The notes: a model not told the origin generated them from the letters alone. DNA of 10,074 bases from Pseudomonadota bacterium (GCA_023436945.1 JAEZHG010000241.1:1-10074); one strand, 5' to 3'. Counted from the stretch's first letter, positions 1 to 6,664 are shown. Numbers and translations are program-made.

Positions 1-789
1 TTCCAAGACCTCTTCATAGGCGGCGGCTGCGATGCCCAGCGACATGGTCGCGTTGCCGCAGCGCTCGAGGCAGAAGGCCCCCATCAGGCTGCCGAAACCG
101 CCAGCGGGCGCGACGAGGTTCTCGATCGGCACCTCGACATTATCCAGCATGATGTCGGCGCTATAGACGCCGCGGAAACCCATCAGTTCCTCACGCTGGC
201 CATAGGACATGCCCGGCGTGTTGTGATCGACATAGACAGCGCCGATGCCCTTTGCACCCGGGGCATCGCTGAGCTTGCAGTAAACCAGATAGCCGTCCGA
301 GCGACCGCCACCAGACGACCAGCGCTTCAGACCATTCAGGATGATCTTGTCGCCCTTGATCTCGGCGCGGGTGGTCAGGTCGGTCAGGGCCGTGCCCGCA
401 TCCGGTTCGGACATGGCGATAGCCACAACATGCTCGCCACGACAGACGGCGGGCAGGATGCGCTGCTTCAGAGCCTCGGTGCCCAGATGCTCGATGGCTT
501 TGACCGGACCGACGCAGCTTTCAAAAATAGGGAAGGCCATGCCCGAATGGACTTTTGCGAACTCTTCCAGCACCAGCAGGGCCTCGAGCGCGCCAAGGCC
601 GAGACCGCCGTATTCCGGCTTGATGTTAATCCCCATGAAGCCCATTTCGCCGAGCTTCTTCTTCCAGTCCTTGGAGAGCGGCTCACTAGTGCGCTCGATC
701 TCAAGGGCGACGGCTTCCATTTCGCCTCTGGCGAATGCACGGGCCGTATCGCGCAGTGCGGCCTGATCTGGCGTCAGCTGAAAATCCAT
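1..789 (-). CDS. Acyl-CoA dehydrogenase, N-terminal 263 residues (runs off the left edge)
   Basis: The protein begins MDFQLTPDQAALRDTARAFA, the usual start of the acyl-CoA dehydrogenase family, FAD enzymes that introduce an alpha-beta double bond into acyl-CoA thioesters. The N-terminal helical domain holds GINIKPEYGGLGLG. It is followed by the mid-domain signature, here AMSEPDAGTALTDL; the common GSD is GTA, a mild departure. The beta domain ends near DNVEVPIENLVAP, and the C-terminal helical domain starts at GGFGSLMGAFCLERC. The catalytic Glu and the rest of the C-terminal domain (the family is about 380 residues) lie outside the window. The ATG at 789-787 has a strong GGAGG site at 796-800 region on the minus strand, a short distance upstream. 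The gene lies 94 bases downstream of the tetR gene on the same strand and may be cotranscribed or have its own promoter in 790-883. The family is secure; the acyl substrate (fatty, steroid side chain or ring product) is not visible. Confidence 0.93.
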   Translation of the reverse strand, partial: MDFQLTPDQAALRDTARAFARGEMEAVALEIERTSEPLSKDWKKKLGEMGFMGINIKPEYGGLGLGALEALLVLEEFAKVHSGMAFPIFESCVGPVKAIEHLGTEALKQRILPAVCRGEHVVAIAMSEPDAGTALTDLTTRAEIKGDKIILNGLKRWSSGGGRSDGYLVYCKLSDAPGAKGIGAVYVDHNTPGMSYGQREELMGFRGVYSADIMLDNVEVPIENLVAPAGGFGSLMGAFCLERCGNATMSLGIAAAAYEEVLE

Positions 790-793
790 AAAA

Positions 794-802
794 CCCCTCC
801 TT
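794..802 (-). promoter_or_regulatory. Ribosome binding site of the acyl-CoA dehydrogenase
   Basis: On the minus strand this reads AAGGAGGGG, a near-perfect anti-Shine-Dalgarno match, four bases before the ATG at 789. It fixes the start of a gene whose stop is not in the window. Confidence 0.8.
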
Positions 803-854
803 GAAAACCACAGGTAGGTTTAAGCGGAGAAGATTCAGGTTTCTAGAGACAATT

Positions 855-865
855 TGAACAAATGT
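855..865 (+). promoter_or_regulatory. Possible regulator site TGAACAAATGT upstream of the acyl-CoA dehydrogenase
   Basis: The 11-mer TGAACAAATGT lies 66-76 bases upstream of the leftward acyl-CoA dehydrogenase start. It overlaps a small dyad, ATTTG-AA-CAAAT (852-863). The same 11-mer occurs in the opposite strand at 1534-1544 over the tetR start, and its core ACAAATGT recurs at 3025-3032 and 6782-6789. The identity of the sequence is seen directly; a regulatory role is inferred from its position only. Confidence 0.35.
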
Positions 866-883
866 GCAGTTTTATGCGTAGCC

Positions 884-1537
884 TTAAAGCTCGACGCTAG
901 CCAGAAACTCGTCGATGGCCTCTTGGGAGAAGCCAATCCCGCGCGCGCAGAAGCGGACCAGATCATCGATTCTCGCCTCCGGCGTGCCGGAATAGGCTCC
1001 TATGCCGCCATTGGCGCTGGCCAATGTGACCGACGTTCCAAGGTGCTCCAGAAACATGATGATGTTGTCGGCCGATACGTCATCATTGTGAAGGTGGCCA
1101 TCGGCCTTGGCCTGAGCGATGGCCGATTCCAGCGGTGACCGCCCAAGACGCACAGCTCTACGATACGCGAGGCGTGCATAGTCTCCGTCGGCTGTCAGGT
1201 TTGCGGCCAGAATGCGGACTCGTTCGACATGGTCGTTCTCGCCGTTCACGCACACAGTGAAATAGGCCTTCAGCATGGACAGGATACCAAACGCTCCGGA
1301 GCCCTGTAGACCCATGGAGGCATAGGCCAAGTTCTGCTCCAGGATAAGGTTGCGTAGTACTTCGCGATGTAGCGCAGCCTTGCTGCCGAAATGCCTGAAA
1401 ATCAGCGCGTCCGAAATTTTGGCCTCGGCAGCGATCTGCATGGAGGATGCTGAGAGGCCGTGGCGCGCATAAGCACGTCGTGCGGCGGACATGATCTCGG
1501 TTCTTCGGTCGGCGGCGCTCAGGCGTTTTCGGGACAT
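884..1537 (-). CDS. TetR/AcrR-family transcriptional regulator, 217 aa
   Basis: This is a DNA-binding one-component repressor. The N-terminal region (about residues 10-57) has the TetR helix-turn-helix pattern: RRTEIMSAARRAYARHG, then SASSMQIAAEAKISDALIF, ending RHFGSKAALHREV, which corresponds to the family's Y-x-HFGSK-E-AL. The rest is a helical ligand-binding and dimerisation domain without a recognisable ligand class, and 217 aa is the normal length. The ATG at 1537 has only a weak Shine-Dalgarno sequence upstream, suggesting low expression. It is divergent from the oxygenase-like gene at 1666, with a 128-base gap holding a perfect 18-bp dyad (1631-1648). A sibling of that dyad lies upstream of the TonB-dependent receptor (6665-6682). 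TetR regulators usually bind such sites next to their own gene, so it probably controls this cluster; this is inference. Confidence 0.93.
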   Translation of the reverse strand: MSRKRLSAADRRTEIMSAARRAYARHGLSASSMQIAAEAKISDALIFRHFGSKAALHREVLRNLILEQNLAYASMGLQGSGAFGILSMLKAYFTVCVNGENDHVERVRILAANLTADGDYARLAYRRAVRLGRSPLESAIAQAKADGHLHNDDVSADNIIMFLEHLGTSVTLASANGGIGAYSGTPEARIDDLVRFCARGIGFSQEAIDEFLASVEL

Positions 1538-1544
1538 TTGTTCA
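1534..1544 (-). promoter_or_regulatory. Possible regulator site TGAACAAATGT overlapping the tetR start codon
   Basis: The minus strand reads TGAACAAATGT and includes the ATG of the tetR gene. It is an exact 11-base copy of the site at 855-865. Protein binding here could block translation or transcription initiation of tetR, but the sequence may be shared by chance. Confidence 0.25.
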
Positions 1545-1630
1545 GGATATCGACGCGGGCTGCTCGCGCATAGCCCTCATTGTCATGAAGAATAATGTTG
1601 CGGGAACGCTGATACCTTGATTACAAGATA

Positions 1631-1648
1631 AGTAAGTAACCACTTACT
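1631..1648. promoter_or_regulatory. Probable TetR operator AGTAAGT-AACC-ACTTACT
   Basis: This is a perfect inverted repeat with 7-base arms and a 4-base centre. It lies in the tetR/oxygenase-like divergent gap, ending 17 bases before the ATG at 1666 and 5 bases before that gene's GGGAGAG ribosome binding site. A second copy with the same arm length and spacing is at 6665-6682, and 14 of 18 positions agree. Arm length and spacing suit a TetR-family dimer. So close to the start codon, the site probably overlaps the transcription start of the rightward gene. Confidence 0.7.
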
Positions 1649-1665
1649 AAATAGGGAGAGCGTTA

Positions 1666-2730
1666 ATGGCTATCGATCCGAACGCCGTTCTGCGGCCGGT
1701 TTCAGAGCCGAGAATTCTGGAAAATGTTTACACCGAGGACCAGCACCGTCGTCTGCTGGAAGTTGCGCGTAAGGAAGGACCGTGGAGTCTTATTCTGGCG
1801 CAGCACTTCAAGTCGCCCGAAGAGGTGATCGCCACCATGTCCGGCAAGCTGCCTGAGGGTGTGACGCCGACGATGGATATGTTCCTGACGCCGTGCTTCC
1901 GTGGCCACTTCGCCGAGGGCGGCGTGGTGCTGCATGACGGCATTGAGGACGCGTTCTACAACAAGAAATTCCTCGACTACGCCAAGTCGTACTGGAACGC
2001 GCAATATGCCCACCCGACCCTGATGCTATTCAATATCCAAGGCGCATGCCACTCGGAAGATCCGGGGCACCTAGACGGTGTGTCGTTCCGTGGCATGTCC
2101 TATCAGGACACTCCGGTCTGGCTGCTGAACATCATGGGCAAGTCCGGTCTGTTCAAGGACTATATCCGCAAGATGGCTCAGGTCATTACCTGGTATTATC
2201 AGGGTTCGGAAGGCGGCGGTTTTACCTACTGGCCTGACGGTCCGCTGAATCAACCCAAGCGTCTCGCGGCCCCGATGTGGAACAAGGGCGTCGTGGTGCA
2301 GAACGAGCTGATGTACCACCGCGGCGAGGCCAATGGCCCGATGGAATTGCGCCGTCCCAAGGGGCTGGCTCTGCACTCGCTGTTCGGTGCCGATCCCGAT
2401 GTCGCTGATGGTTGGCAGATCACGACCGACGGCGAGGTCATCCAGAAGGTGCCGGCGTCCGAAATGCGCTTCCTCGTTCACTGGAACGGCGAGGTGTTCA
2501 TGGACATCCAGGACATGCGCCGCACGCTTGAACACAAGGATGACCTGACCCGCGATCAGGTGTTCGACACCTTCATCAAGGATCTGCGCAGCCGCGGTGT
2601 CGAGATCGAGGTTCCGTCCGATCCGCTGACGGATCAGGTCTTTATCGGCACGCTCATCGCCAACTACGATGTCGGTGTGCCGCGCATCTATCCGCCGGAA
2701 GCTCCGGGTCCGATGCAACTGGCCGCTTAA
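1666..2730 (+). CDS. Putative non-haem Fe(II)/2-oxoglutarate oxygenase-like protein, 354 aa
   Basis: I do not recognise a named family for the whole protein. Visible residues fit the facial triad of Fe(II)/2-oxoglutarate dioxygenases of the phytanoyl-CoA type: an H-x-D pair in GHLDG (His135, Asp137), a distal His218 in NELMYHRGEANG, and Arg229/Arg230 about eleven residues later, where the co-substrate carboxylate is usually bound. Between them is an aromatic, glycine-rich stretch (ITWYYQGSEGGGFTYWPDG, 174-192). There is no signal peptide or membrane span. The ATG follows GGGAGAG with a normal gap, directly downstream of the probable TetR operator, so it is likely one of the regulator's targets. 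A hydroxylation step in the catabolic pathway is plausible. The oxygenase call rests on residues matched by eye; a structural cupin-like protein of another function is the main alternative. Confidence 0.5.
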   Translation: MAIDPNAVLRPVSEPRILENVYTEDQHRRLLEVARKEGPWSLILAQHFKSPEEVIATMSGKLPEGVTPTMDMFLTPCFRGHFAEGGVVLHDGIEDAFYNKKFLDYAKSYWNAQYAHPTLMLFNIQGACHSEDPGHLDGVSFRGMSYQDTPVWLLNIMGKSGLFKDYIRKMAQVITWYYQGSEGGGFTYWPDGPLNQPKRLAAPMWNKGVVVQNELMYHRGEANGPMELRRPKGLALHSLFGADPDVADGWQITTDGEVIQKVPASEMRFLVHWNGEVFMDIQDMRRTLEHKDDLTRDQVFDTFIKDLRSRGVEIEVPSDPLTDQVFIGTLIANYDVGVPRIYPPEAPGPMQLAA

Positions 2731-2743
2731 TAGCGGCCAGTTG
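2716..2743. terminator. Perfect 12-bp hairpin over the oxygenase-like stop codon
   Basis: CAACTGGCCGCT, loop TAAT, then AGCGGCCAGTTG: 12 paired bases with no mismatch. The TAA stop of the rightward gene is in the loop. Only TTG follows, with no U-run, so a Rho-independent role is likely but not canonical. It could also protect the mRNA 3' end. Confidence 0.55.
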
Positions 2744-2746
2744 GCT

Positions 2747-2786
2747 CAGGTGATCACGCTTGATAAGGTAAATGCGTGATCACCTG
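2747..2786. terminator. Second hairpin, 13-bp arms, in the convergent junction
   Basis: CAGGTGATCACGC (2747-2759), a 14-base loop, then GCGTGATCACCTG (2774-2786), perfectly paired. It covers the stop codon (2754-2756) and last codons of the leftward small gene. The arms themselves contain the palindrome GGTGATCACC. It may act as a bidirectional terminator between the converging genes or as a protein-binding dyad. No U-run follows on either strand. Confidence 0.5.
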
Positions 2787-2939
2787 GGTCGTATGGATAT
2801 TGGAATATGGAGAGCTGACCGACTTGATCTGGTTGTAGAAAAAGTGGCCGCAGGCTGCCCAGATGCCGATGGCGATCAGGATGAACAGCACGACGGCGGT
2901 GGCGCGCACGGATGCTGGCTCGCAAGCGTAGCTTTTCAT
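2754..2939 (-). CDS. Small single-span membrane protein, 61 aa, unknown function
   Basis: The protein starts MKSYACEPASVRATAVVLFI. Residues about 13-31 (ATAVVLFILIAIGIWAACG) form one hydrophobic transmembrane segment, followed by a polar tail of about 30 residues (HFFYNQIKSVSS and on to THLPYQA). Start choice: a longer reading from 2990 exists, but the ATG at 2939 has AGGGAGG at 2953-2947 with a 7-base spacer, while the longer start has no such site. It converges on the oxygenase-like gene and is divergent from the flavoprotein gene at 3108. No family is recognised. The excellent ribosome site and clean membrane segment make it a real gene in my view. A small subunit or accessory of a membrane process is possible, but nothing in the sequence says which. 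Confidence 0.7.
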   Translation of the reverse strand: MKSYACEPASVRATAVVLFILIAIGIWAACGHFFYNQIKSVSSPYSNIHTTQVITHLPYQA

Positions 2940-2946
2940 TTTTAAT

Positions 2947-2953
2947 CCTCCCT
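2947..2953 (-). promoter_or_regulatory. Ribosome binding site deciding the start of the 61-aa membrane protein
   Basis: The minus strand reads AGGGAGG, seven bases before the ATG at 2939. It selects this start over the in-frame ATG at 2990. Confidence 0.75.
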
Positions 2954-3024
2954 GGGGCCTCTGACGGGCCCATCCAGAAGGGTACGACACTTCAAAAACG
3001 TGGTTCTGTAAACATAAATTACGA

Positions 3025-3034
3025 ACATTTGTAT
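3025..3034 (-). promoter_or_regulatory. Recurring motif ATACAAATGT in the flavoprotein promoter region
   Basis: The minus strand reads ATACAAATGT, identical over 10 bases to 6780-6789 upstream of the TonB-dependent receptor. It lies in a strongly AT-rich stretch (about 3005-3060) between the divergent small membrane protein and flavoprotein genes, where their promoters must be. I could not place a convincing -35/-10 pair here. Confidence 0.35.
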
Positions 3035-3107
3035 TTTTCTGTACATTTATATGGTTTTTATCAGTAGGTAGATTTCAACGATCTGCGCACGTTGTATGGG
3101 GGCTTGA

Positions 3108-4655
3108 ATGGCGGAAGTGGACGTATTGGTCGTCGGTAGTGGTGCGGGAGCACTAGCCGCAGCCAACCGAGCTCTCGACAACGGCCTGACCGTCAAGATC
3201 GTTGAAAAGACGGAATACTGGGGTGGAACGTCCGCTATATCGGGCGGTGCGCTGTGGCTTCCGGTTAACGGCCAATACCCTACGGATAGCAGGGCGATGG
3301 CCCGCCAATACATGCTGTCATGCATCGGTGAGGGCGCAGACGTCGACCGGGTAGACGCTTATCTTGACCGTGTCAGCCAGACGATTTCGTTCTTGGGCGG
3401 CAAGGGCGTCGCTTTGGCCGCGAATAACGAATATCCCGACTACTGTCAGCATTTCGAAGGCGCGCTTCCGGGCGGGCGCACGATGGACCCGCAGCCTTAT
3501 GACGGAAAGCGTCTAGGCGAGCACTTCCACACACTGCGGGATCAACTACCCTTCATGAAGGTGTTTGGCCGCATCTCGCTATCCAATCCAGAAGGCCGTA
3601 TGCTTTCCACACGCCGCAAGGGATGGGTGAAGCTGTTGCTATCGATGAGCACGGCGTACTGGTTCGATATTCCGTGGCGGCTAAAAACATCGCGTGGCAG
3701 TCGCCTGACTATGGGATCGTCGCTGGTGGCCCCGTTGGGCGAGGCCCTGTTCAAGCGCGGTCTGCGGATTGATCTTCAACATCGTCTTCGCTCGATCGAG
3801 CGTGATGGGAGCGACTTCCTTGTGACCCTCGACACGCCGGAGGGACCCAAGACGGTTGTCGCCGCCAATATTATTCTGGGCTGTGGCGGGTTTGAACATA
3901 ACGCGGCGCTAAGGGCTGGCTATATGGCCGAGGGAGCCCGGCCTGATCACAGCGCTTCGCCTGCCGGCGCGAATACAGGCGATGCTCTATTATCGGCCCA
4001 GAAGCTTGGCGCTGCTGTCGTGAATGCCGGGAATGCCTGGTGGGCGCCTATCGTACGTGGTCCGATGGCGGGCGTGGAGGATGCGCCTTACGTCCTGTTC
4101 ATGGAGCGGGCCTCACCCGGCGGTATCATCGTTAACAAACGGGGTGTGCGGTTCACCAACGAAGCCAAGTCGTACAACGACTTCGGTCTGGACATGATTG
4201 CAGATCAGGAGCGTACGGGCGGCACCTCGGATGTCTGGCTGGTGTTCGATGCGGGCTTTCGCAAGCGTTACATGGTCGGGCCGTTGATGGCGGGCAGCAT
4301 CCAGCCGGACAAGGCGCTGCCGTCAGGCTGGCTTGGTCGCGTCTTCTATCGCGCGGATTCAGTGTCAGAACTCGCCGGCCAGATTGGCGTGCCAGCTGCC
4401 GCACTGGAACAGACCGTAGCCCGGTTTAACGAGCATGCGGTTGATCACGTCGACCCTGACTTCAGGCGCGGCGACAATGTGTATGACCGCTATTTCGGAG
4501 ATGCGAACTTCGCTAATCCGAACATCGCACCTCTGGCGCACGGTCCGTTCTATGCGATGCGCATCATGCTGGGTGATCTTGGCACGAATGGCGGTTTGCG
4601 TACCGATCGGGATGCCCGCGTGCTGGATGCCAGAGGCGTGCCTATCGAGGGCTAG
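3108..4655 (+). CDS. 3-ketosteroid-dehydrogenase-like FAD flavoprotein, interrupted by an in-frame TAG (515 aa)
   Basis: This belongs to the fumarate reductase / 3-ketosteroid delta-1-dehydrogenase flavoprotein group, which takes hydrogens from (or adds them to) ring ketones. Seen in order: the dinucleotide fold VVGSGAGALAAA (8-19) with acidic Glu33; GGTSAISGGALW (39-50); a YPDY element (109-112); a second FAD segment, ANIILGCGGFE (253-263); PGGIIVNKRGVRFTNEAKSY (337-356); GPFYA (479-483) and GDLGTNGGL (489-497). The open frame ends at TAG 4653-4655 after VPIEG, where relatives continue G-L-Y/F-A-x-G-N. The conserved remainder is still encoded in frame to 4778, giving 557 residues if read through, the normal family length. 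In the known KstD1 enzyme, Tyr487 and Gly491 of the C-terminal Y-x-G-x-G motif polarise the substrate ketone; from memory, their counterparts (Tyr531, Gly535) lie after the stop. A 515-residue product would thus lack key FAD and substrate contacts. The start has only a G-rich GGGGG before it. The steroid substrate is inferred. Confidence 0.85.
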   Translation: MAEVDVLVVGSGAGALAAANRALDNGLTVKIVEKTEYWGGTSAISGGALWLPVNGQYPTDSRAMARQYMLSCIGEGADVDRVDAYLDRVSQTISFLGGKGVALAANNEYPDYCQHFEGALPGGRTMDPQPYDGKRLGEHFHTLRDQLPFMKVFGRISLSNPEGRMLSTRRKGWVKLLLSMSTAYWFDIPWRLKTSRGSRLTMGSSLVAPLGEALFKRGLRIDLQHRLRSIERDGSDFLVTLDTPEGPKTVVAANIILGCGGFEHNAALRAGYMAEGARPDHSASPAGANTGDALLSAQKLGAAVVNAGNAWWAPIVRGPMAGVEDAPYVLFMERASPGGIIVNKRGVRFTNEAKSYNDFGLDMIADQERTGGTSDVWLVFDAGFRKRYMVGPLMAGSIQPDKALPSGWLGRVFYRADSVSELAGQIGVPAAALEQTVARFNEHAVDHVDPDFRRGDNVYDRYFGDANFANPNIAPLAHGPFYAMRIMLGDLGTNGGLRTDRDARVLDARGVPIEG

Positions 4656-4781
4656 TTCGCCATCGGGAACACGGCCGCATCGGTGATGGGCCAATCCTAT
4701 CCGGGCGCAGGCGGGACCCTTGGGCCGGCCGTCAGCTTCGGCATAGCAGCAGCAGATGCTGCTGCATCACGACACCATTAA
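4656..4781 (+). pseudogene. In-frame 3' remainder of the flavoprotein gene after the TAG
   Basis: Read in the same frame as 3108-4652, this encodes [20 protein letters not shown] and continues through [20 protein letters not shown] to a final His and a TAA at 4779-4781 (41 residues). This is the conserved C-terminus of the family: A-x-GN near the flavin and S-YPGAG-G near the substrate. No independent start or ribosome site serves it, so it is the tail of the preceding gene. A change of one base (TAG to TTG, Leu) would rejoin the two parts. Confidence 0.85.
4746..4765 (+). repeat. GCA/GCT inverted repeat just before the hydrolase ribosome site
   Basis: GCAGCAGCA and TGCTGCTGC flank GA: nine paired positions, realistically eight with an AGAT loop. 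It encodes alanines in the flavoprotein tail (AAADAAA), which may explain it. It ends 20 bases before the AGGGGAG site of the next gene and could form an RNA stem there. Confidence 0.45.
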
Positions 4782-4785
4782 AATA

Positions 4786-4792
4786 AGGGGAG
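4786..4792 (+). promoter_or_regulatory. Ribosome binding site deciding the GTG start of the hydrolase
   Basis: AGGGGAG with a 7-base spacer to GTG at 4800. The same spacing and a nearly identical AGGGGAGG motif precede the genes at 5757 and 6884, supporting GTG as the true start. Confidence 0.75.
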
Positions 4793-4799
4793 ATTTCCG

Positions 4800-5735
4800 G
4801 TGGCTGTTCAGCTCGACCCACAGATTGCTCAGCTTCTGGCGCACGCGCCGCCTTATCCGGGAGCGCGTCATATCCCGTTGGACCAGTTGCGCGAGTATAT
4901 TCGCCAAACAGCAGCCGCCACGCCCACCTATCAGGCAGAGCTTGCCAGTGTTCAGGATGTCAGCGTGCGCGGACCAGATGGCGATGTGCTTGCACTGCGA
5001 CTGTACACGCCGACGGGGGAGGGGCCGCATCCGGTGACCCTGTTTTTCCACGGCGGCGGCTTCGTCATGGGGGATCTGGACAGTCAGGATATGATTGCGC
5101 GAGCCCTGGCTGAAGCAGCGGGTACGCTGGTCGTCTCTGTCGACTATCGACTAGCTCCGGAGCATCCTTATCCCGCTGCTCCTAAAGATGCAGAAGCGGG
5201 CCTGAAATGGGTGGTCGCCAACATCGACCAGTATAATGGCGACGCTCAGCGTATAGCCACGGCGGGTGACAGTGCGGGCGGCGTGCTGGCGGCGGTGACG
5301 TCGATCATCGCCCGCGACAACGGCATCCCGCTGAGAGCGCAACTGCATTTTTACGGCTCCGGTGGCTTCCCGTTCGAGCGCCTGCCGTCCTGGCACGAGT
5401 TCAAGGACGGAACCCTGTTAAATGTCGACGACATCGACTTCTTCTGGGAAGTCTATGTACCTGAACTCCAGACTGTAGGCCGCGAGCCTTTGGCCAGTCC
5501 GCGTTTTGCTGATCTGGCGGGTTTGGCTCCAGTCTATGTCATGACTGCCGAGCTCGATCCCACGCGCGATGACGGTGAGGATCTGGGGCACCGCTTGAGA
5601 GACGCAGGCGTGGATGTGGTTATCGATCGCGTACCGGGTGCCATCCACGGCTTCCTGTCGTTCCTCGGCGCGGTCGATATCAGCAAAAGTGCCATCGATC
5701 GTGCAGCATCATGGCTGCGCCAACAATTCGCTTAA
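4800..5735 (+). CDS. Alpha/beta hydrolase of the hormone-sensitive-lipase (esterase) group, 311 aa
   Basis: This is a serine esterase that would cleave carboxylic esters, probably in the cytoplasm as no signal peptide is seen. It has the HSL oxyanion-hole motif HGGG (84-87, FFHGGGFVMGD), the SVDYRLAPEHPYPAAPKD block (113-130), the nucleophile elbow GDSAGG with Ser158, the acid Asp253 in AELDPTRDDGE, and the base His283 in GAIHGFLS. All three catalytic residues are present and the length is normal. The start is GTG. It lies 18 bases after the true end of the flavoprotein frame and 21 bases before the SDR gene, so the three form one operon. In context it may remove an ester from the catabolic substrate or hydrolyse a lactone-type intermediate; that is inference. 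Confidence 0.93.
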   Translation: MAVQLDPQIAQLLAHAPPYPGARHIPLDQLREYIRQTAAATPTYQAELASVQDVSVRGPDGDVLALRLYTPTGEGPHPVTLFFHGGGFVMGDLDSQDMIARALAEAAGTLVVSVDYRLAPEHPYPAAPKDAEAGLKWVVANIDQYNGDAQRIATAGDSAGGVLAAVTSIIARDNGIPLRAQLHFYGSGGFPFERLPSWHEFKDGTLLNVDDIDFFWEVYVPELQTVGREPLASPRFADLAGLAPVYVMTAELDPTRDDGEDLGHRLRDAGVDVVIDRVPGAIHGFLSFLGAVDISKSAIDRAASWLRQQFA

Positions 5736-5756
5736 ATAAATAGGGGAGGCATCGGT

Positions 5757-6605
5757 ATGACCGAGCAAGAGGCTTTTTCGGGCGGTGTGGCCGTCATCAC
5801 AGGGGCAGGTGCGGGGCTGGGCGAGGGCTTGGCCCGCCGCGCAGCCGGCTTGGGCATGACTGTTGTTATGGCCGACATTGACGAAGAGCGTGTCAAACGT
5901 GTCTCGGACGAACTCGTTTCTCAAGGATTAAAGGCCGATCCTGTCAAGGTCGACGTCTCGCGCGCCGAGGAGCTGGATAGCCTCGCCGCCTATGTTCACG
6001 AAAAGCATGGCGAGGTGCGTCTGCTGATCAATAATGCGGGCATCGAGACCATCGGTAACAGTTGGGAACTACCCGCCGAGCTGTGGGACCGTACCTTGAA
6101 TATCAATTTACACGGCGTCATCCACGGCGTTCGGGCCTTCCTGCCGAAGATGCTCCAAAACAGCCAGAAGTCTTATGTCGCCAATTTGGCGTCGGTCGGC
6201 GCGTTTGGACAAATGCCGCTACAGACCGCCTACATGGTCACCAAACACGGCGTTCAGTCGTTTACGGAATGTCTGTATCTGGAGCTCGAACTGCTTAAAG
6301 CTAACGTTCAGGTCAGCTCGATTATCCCTGGCATGGTGAAGACCCGCATTTTCGAAGACGCGCGTCCTTCAGCCGACCCGAAGGCTGCCCATCACCAGAG
6401 CGTCATGCGCCATATGATGGCAACCTATGGAATGGACCTCGAGGAAGCCTGCAAAGTCATTTTCGCGAAGATGGCAGCCGGTGAGTTTTGGGTGTCCACC
6501 CAGCCAGAGATGACGGCTAACATTGCCTCCAACCGCGCTCGTTTCCTGAGCGAGCAGTCGTTCCCCAATCTGACCGAAGAGACGCGCGGGCTAATCGAGG
6601 CATAA
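5757..6605 (+). CDS. Short-chain dehydrogenase/reductase, 282 aa
   Basis: This is a classical SDR that oxidises an alcohol or reduces a ketone with NAD(P). It shows the cofactor motif TGAGAGLG (15-22), Asp40 at the end of the second strand (VVMAD), which usually means NAD preference, NNAG (92-95), the active-site Ser146 in LASVGAF, and the YMVTK pair Tyr159 and Lys163, with Asn117 upstream. The C-terminal extension after residue 200 is somewhat longer than in the 250-residue core family. The ATG at 5757 follows AGGGGAGG (5742-5749) by 7 bases. It is the third gene of the flavoprotein-hydrolase-SDR operon, 21 bases after the hydrolase. A ring or side-chain hydroxyl is the likely substrate, inferred from neighbours. 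Confidence 0.93.
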   Translation: MTEQEAFSGGVAVITGAGAGLGEGLARRAAGLGMTVVMADIDEERVKRVSDELVSQGLKADPVKVDVSRAEELDSLAAYVHEKHGEVRLLINNAGIETIGNSWELPAELWDRTLNINLHGVIHGVRAFLPKMLQNSQKSYVANLASVGAFGQMPLQTAYMVTKHGVQSFTECLYLELELLKANVQVSSIIPGMVKTRIFEDARPSADPKAAHHQSVMRHMMATYGMDLEEACKVIFAKMAAGEFWVSTQPEMTANIASNRARFLSEQSFPNLTEETRGLIEA

Positions 6606-6664
6606 GGCGGCGGAATCGGGCATGGCCTGTTTTTTGTCCCAACCAGAATTGACGTTAGGTTTTT

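Noticed and set aside
223..804. Rightward open frame of 193 codons opposite the acyl-CoA dehydrogenase
   Set aside because: It lies wholly antisense to a clear acyl-CoA dehydrogenase, has no recognisable protein features and no ribosome site.
805..821. AAACC/GGTTT inverted repeat before the acyl-CoA dehydrogenase as an operator
   Set aside because: Arms of only five bases and no second copy; too weak to call.
854..1138. Rightward 94-codon frame opposite the 3' end of tetR
   Set aside because: Antisense to a convincing TetR gene, with no support of its own.
2940..2990. Longer N-terminus (17 extra residues) for the small membrane protein
   Set aside because: The ATG at 2939 has an ideal ribosome site that would lie inside the coding sequence if the longer start were used; the ATG at 2990 has none.
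3096..3110. ATG at 3096, in frame with the flavoprotein
   Set aside because: A TGA follows three codons later, before the ATG at 3108.
6630..6635. T6 run after the SDR gene as an intrinsic terminator
   Set aside because: No stable GC-rich stem precedes it.
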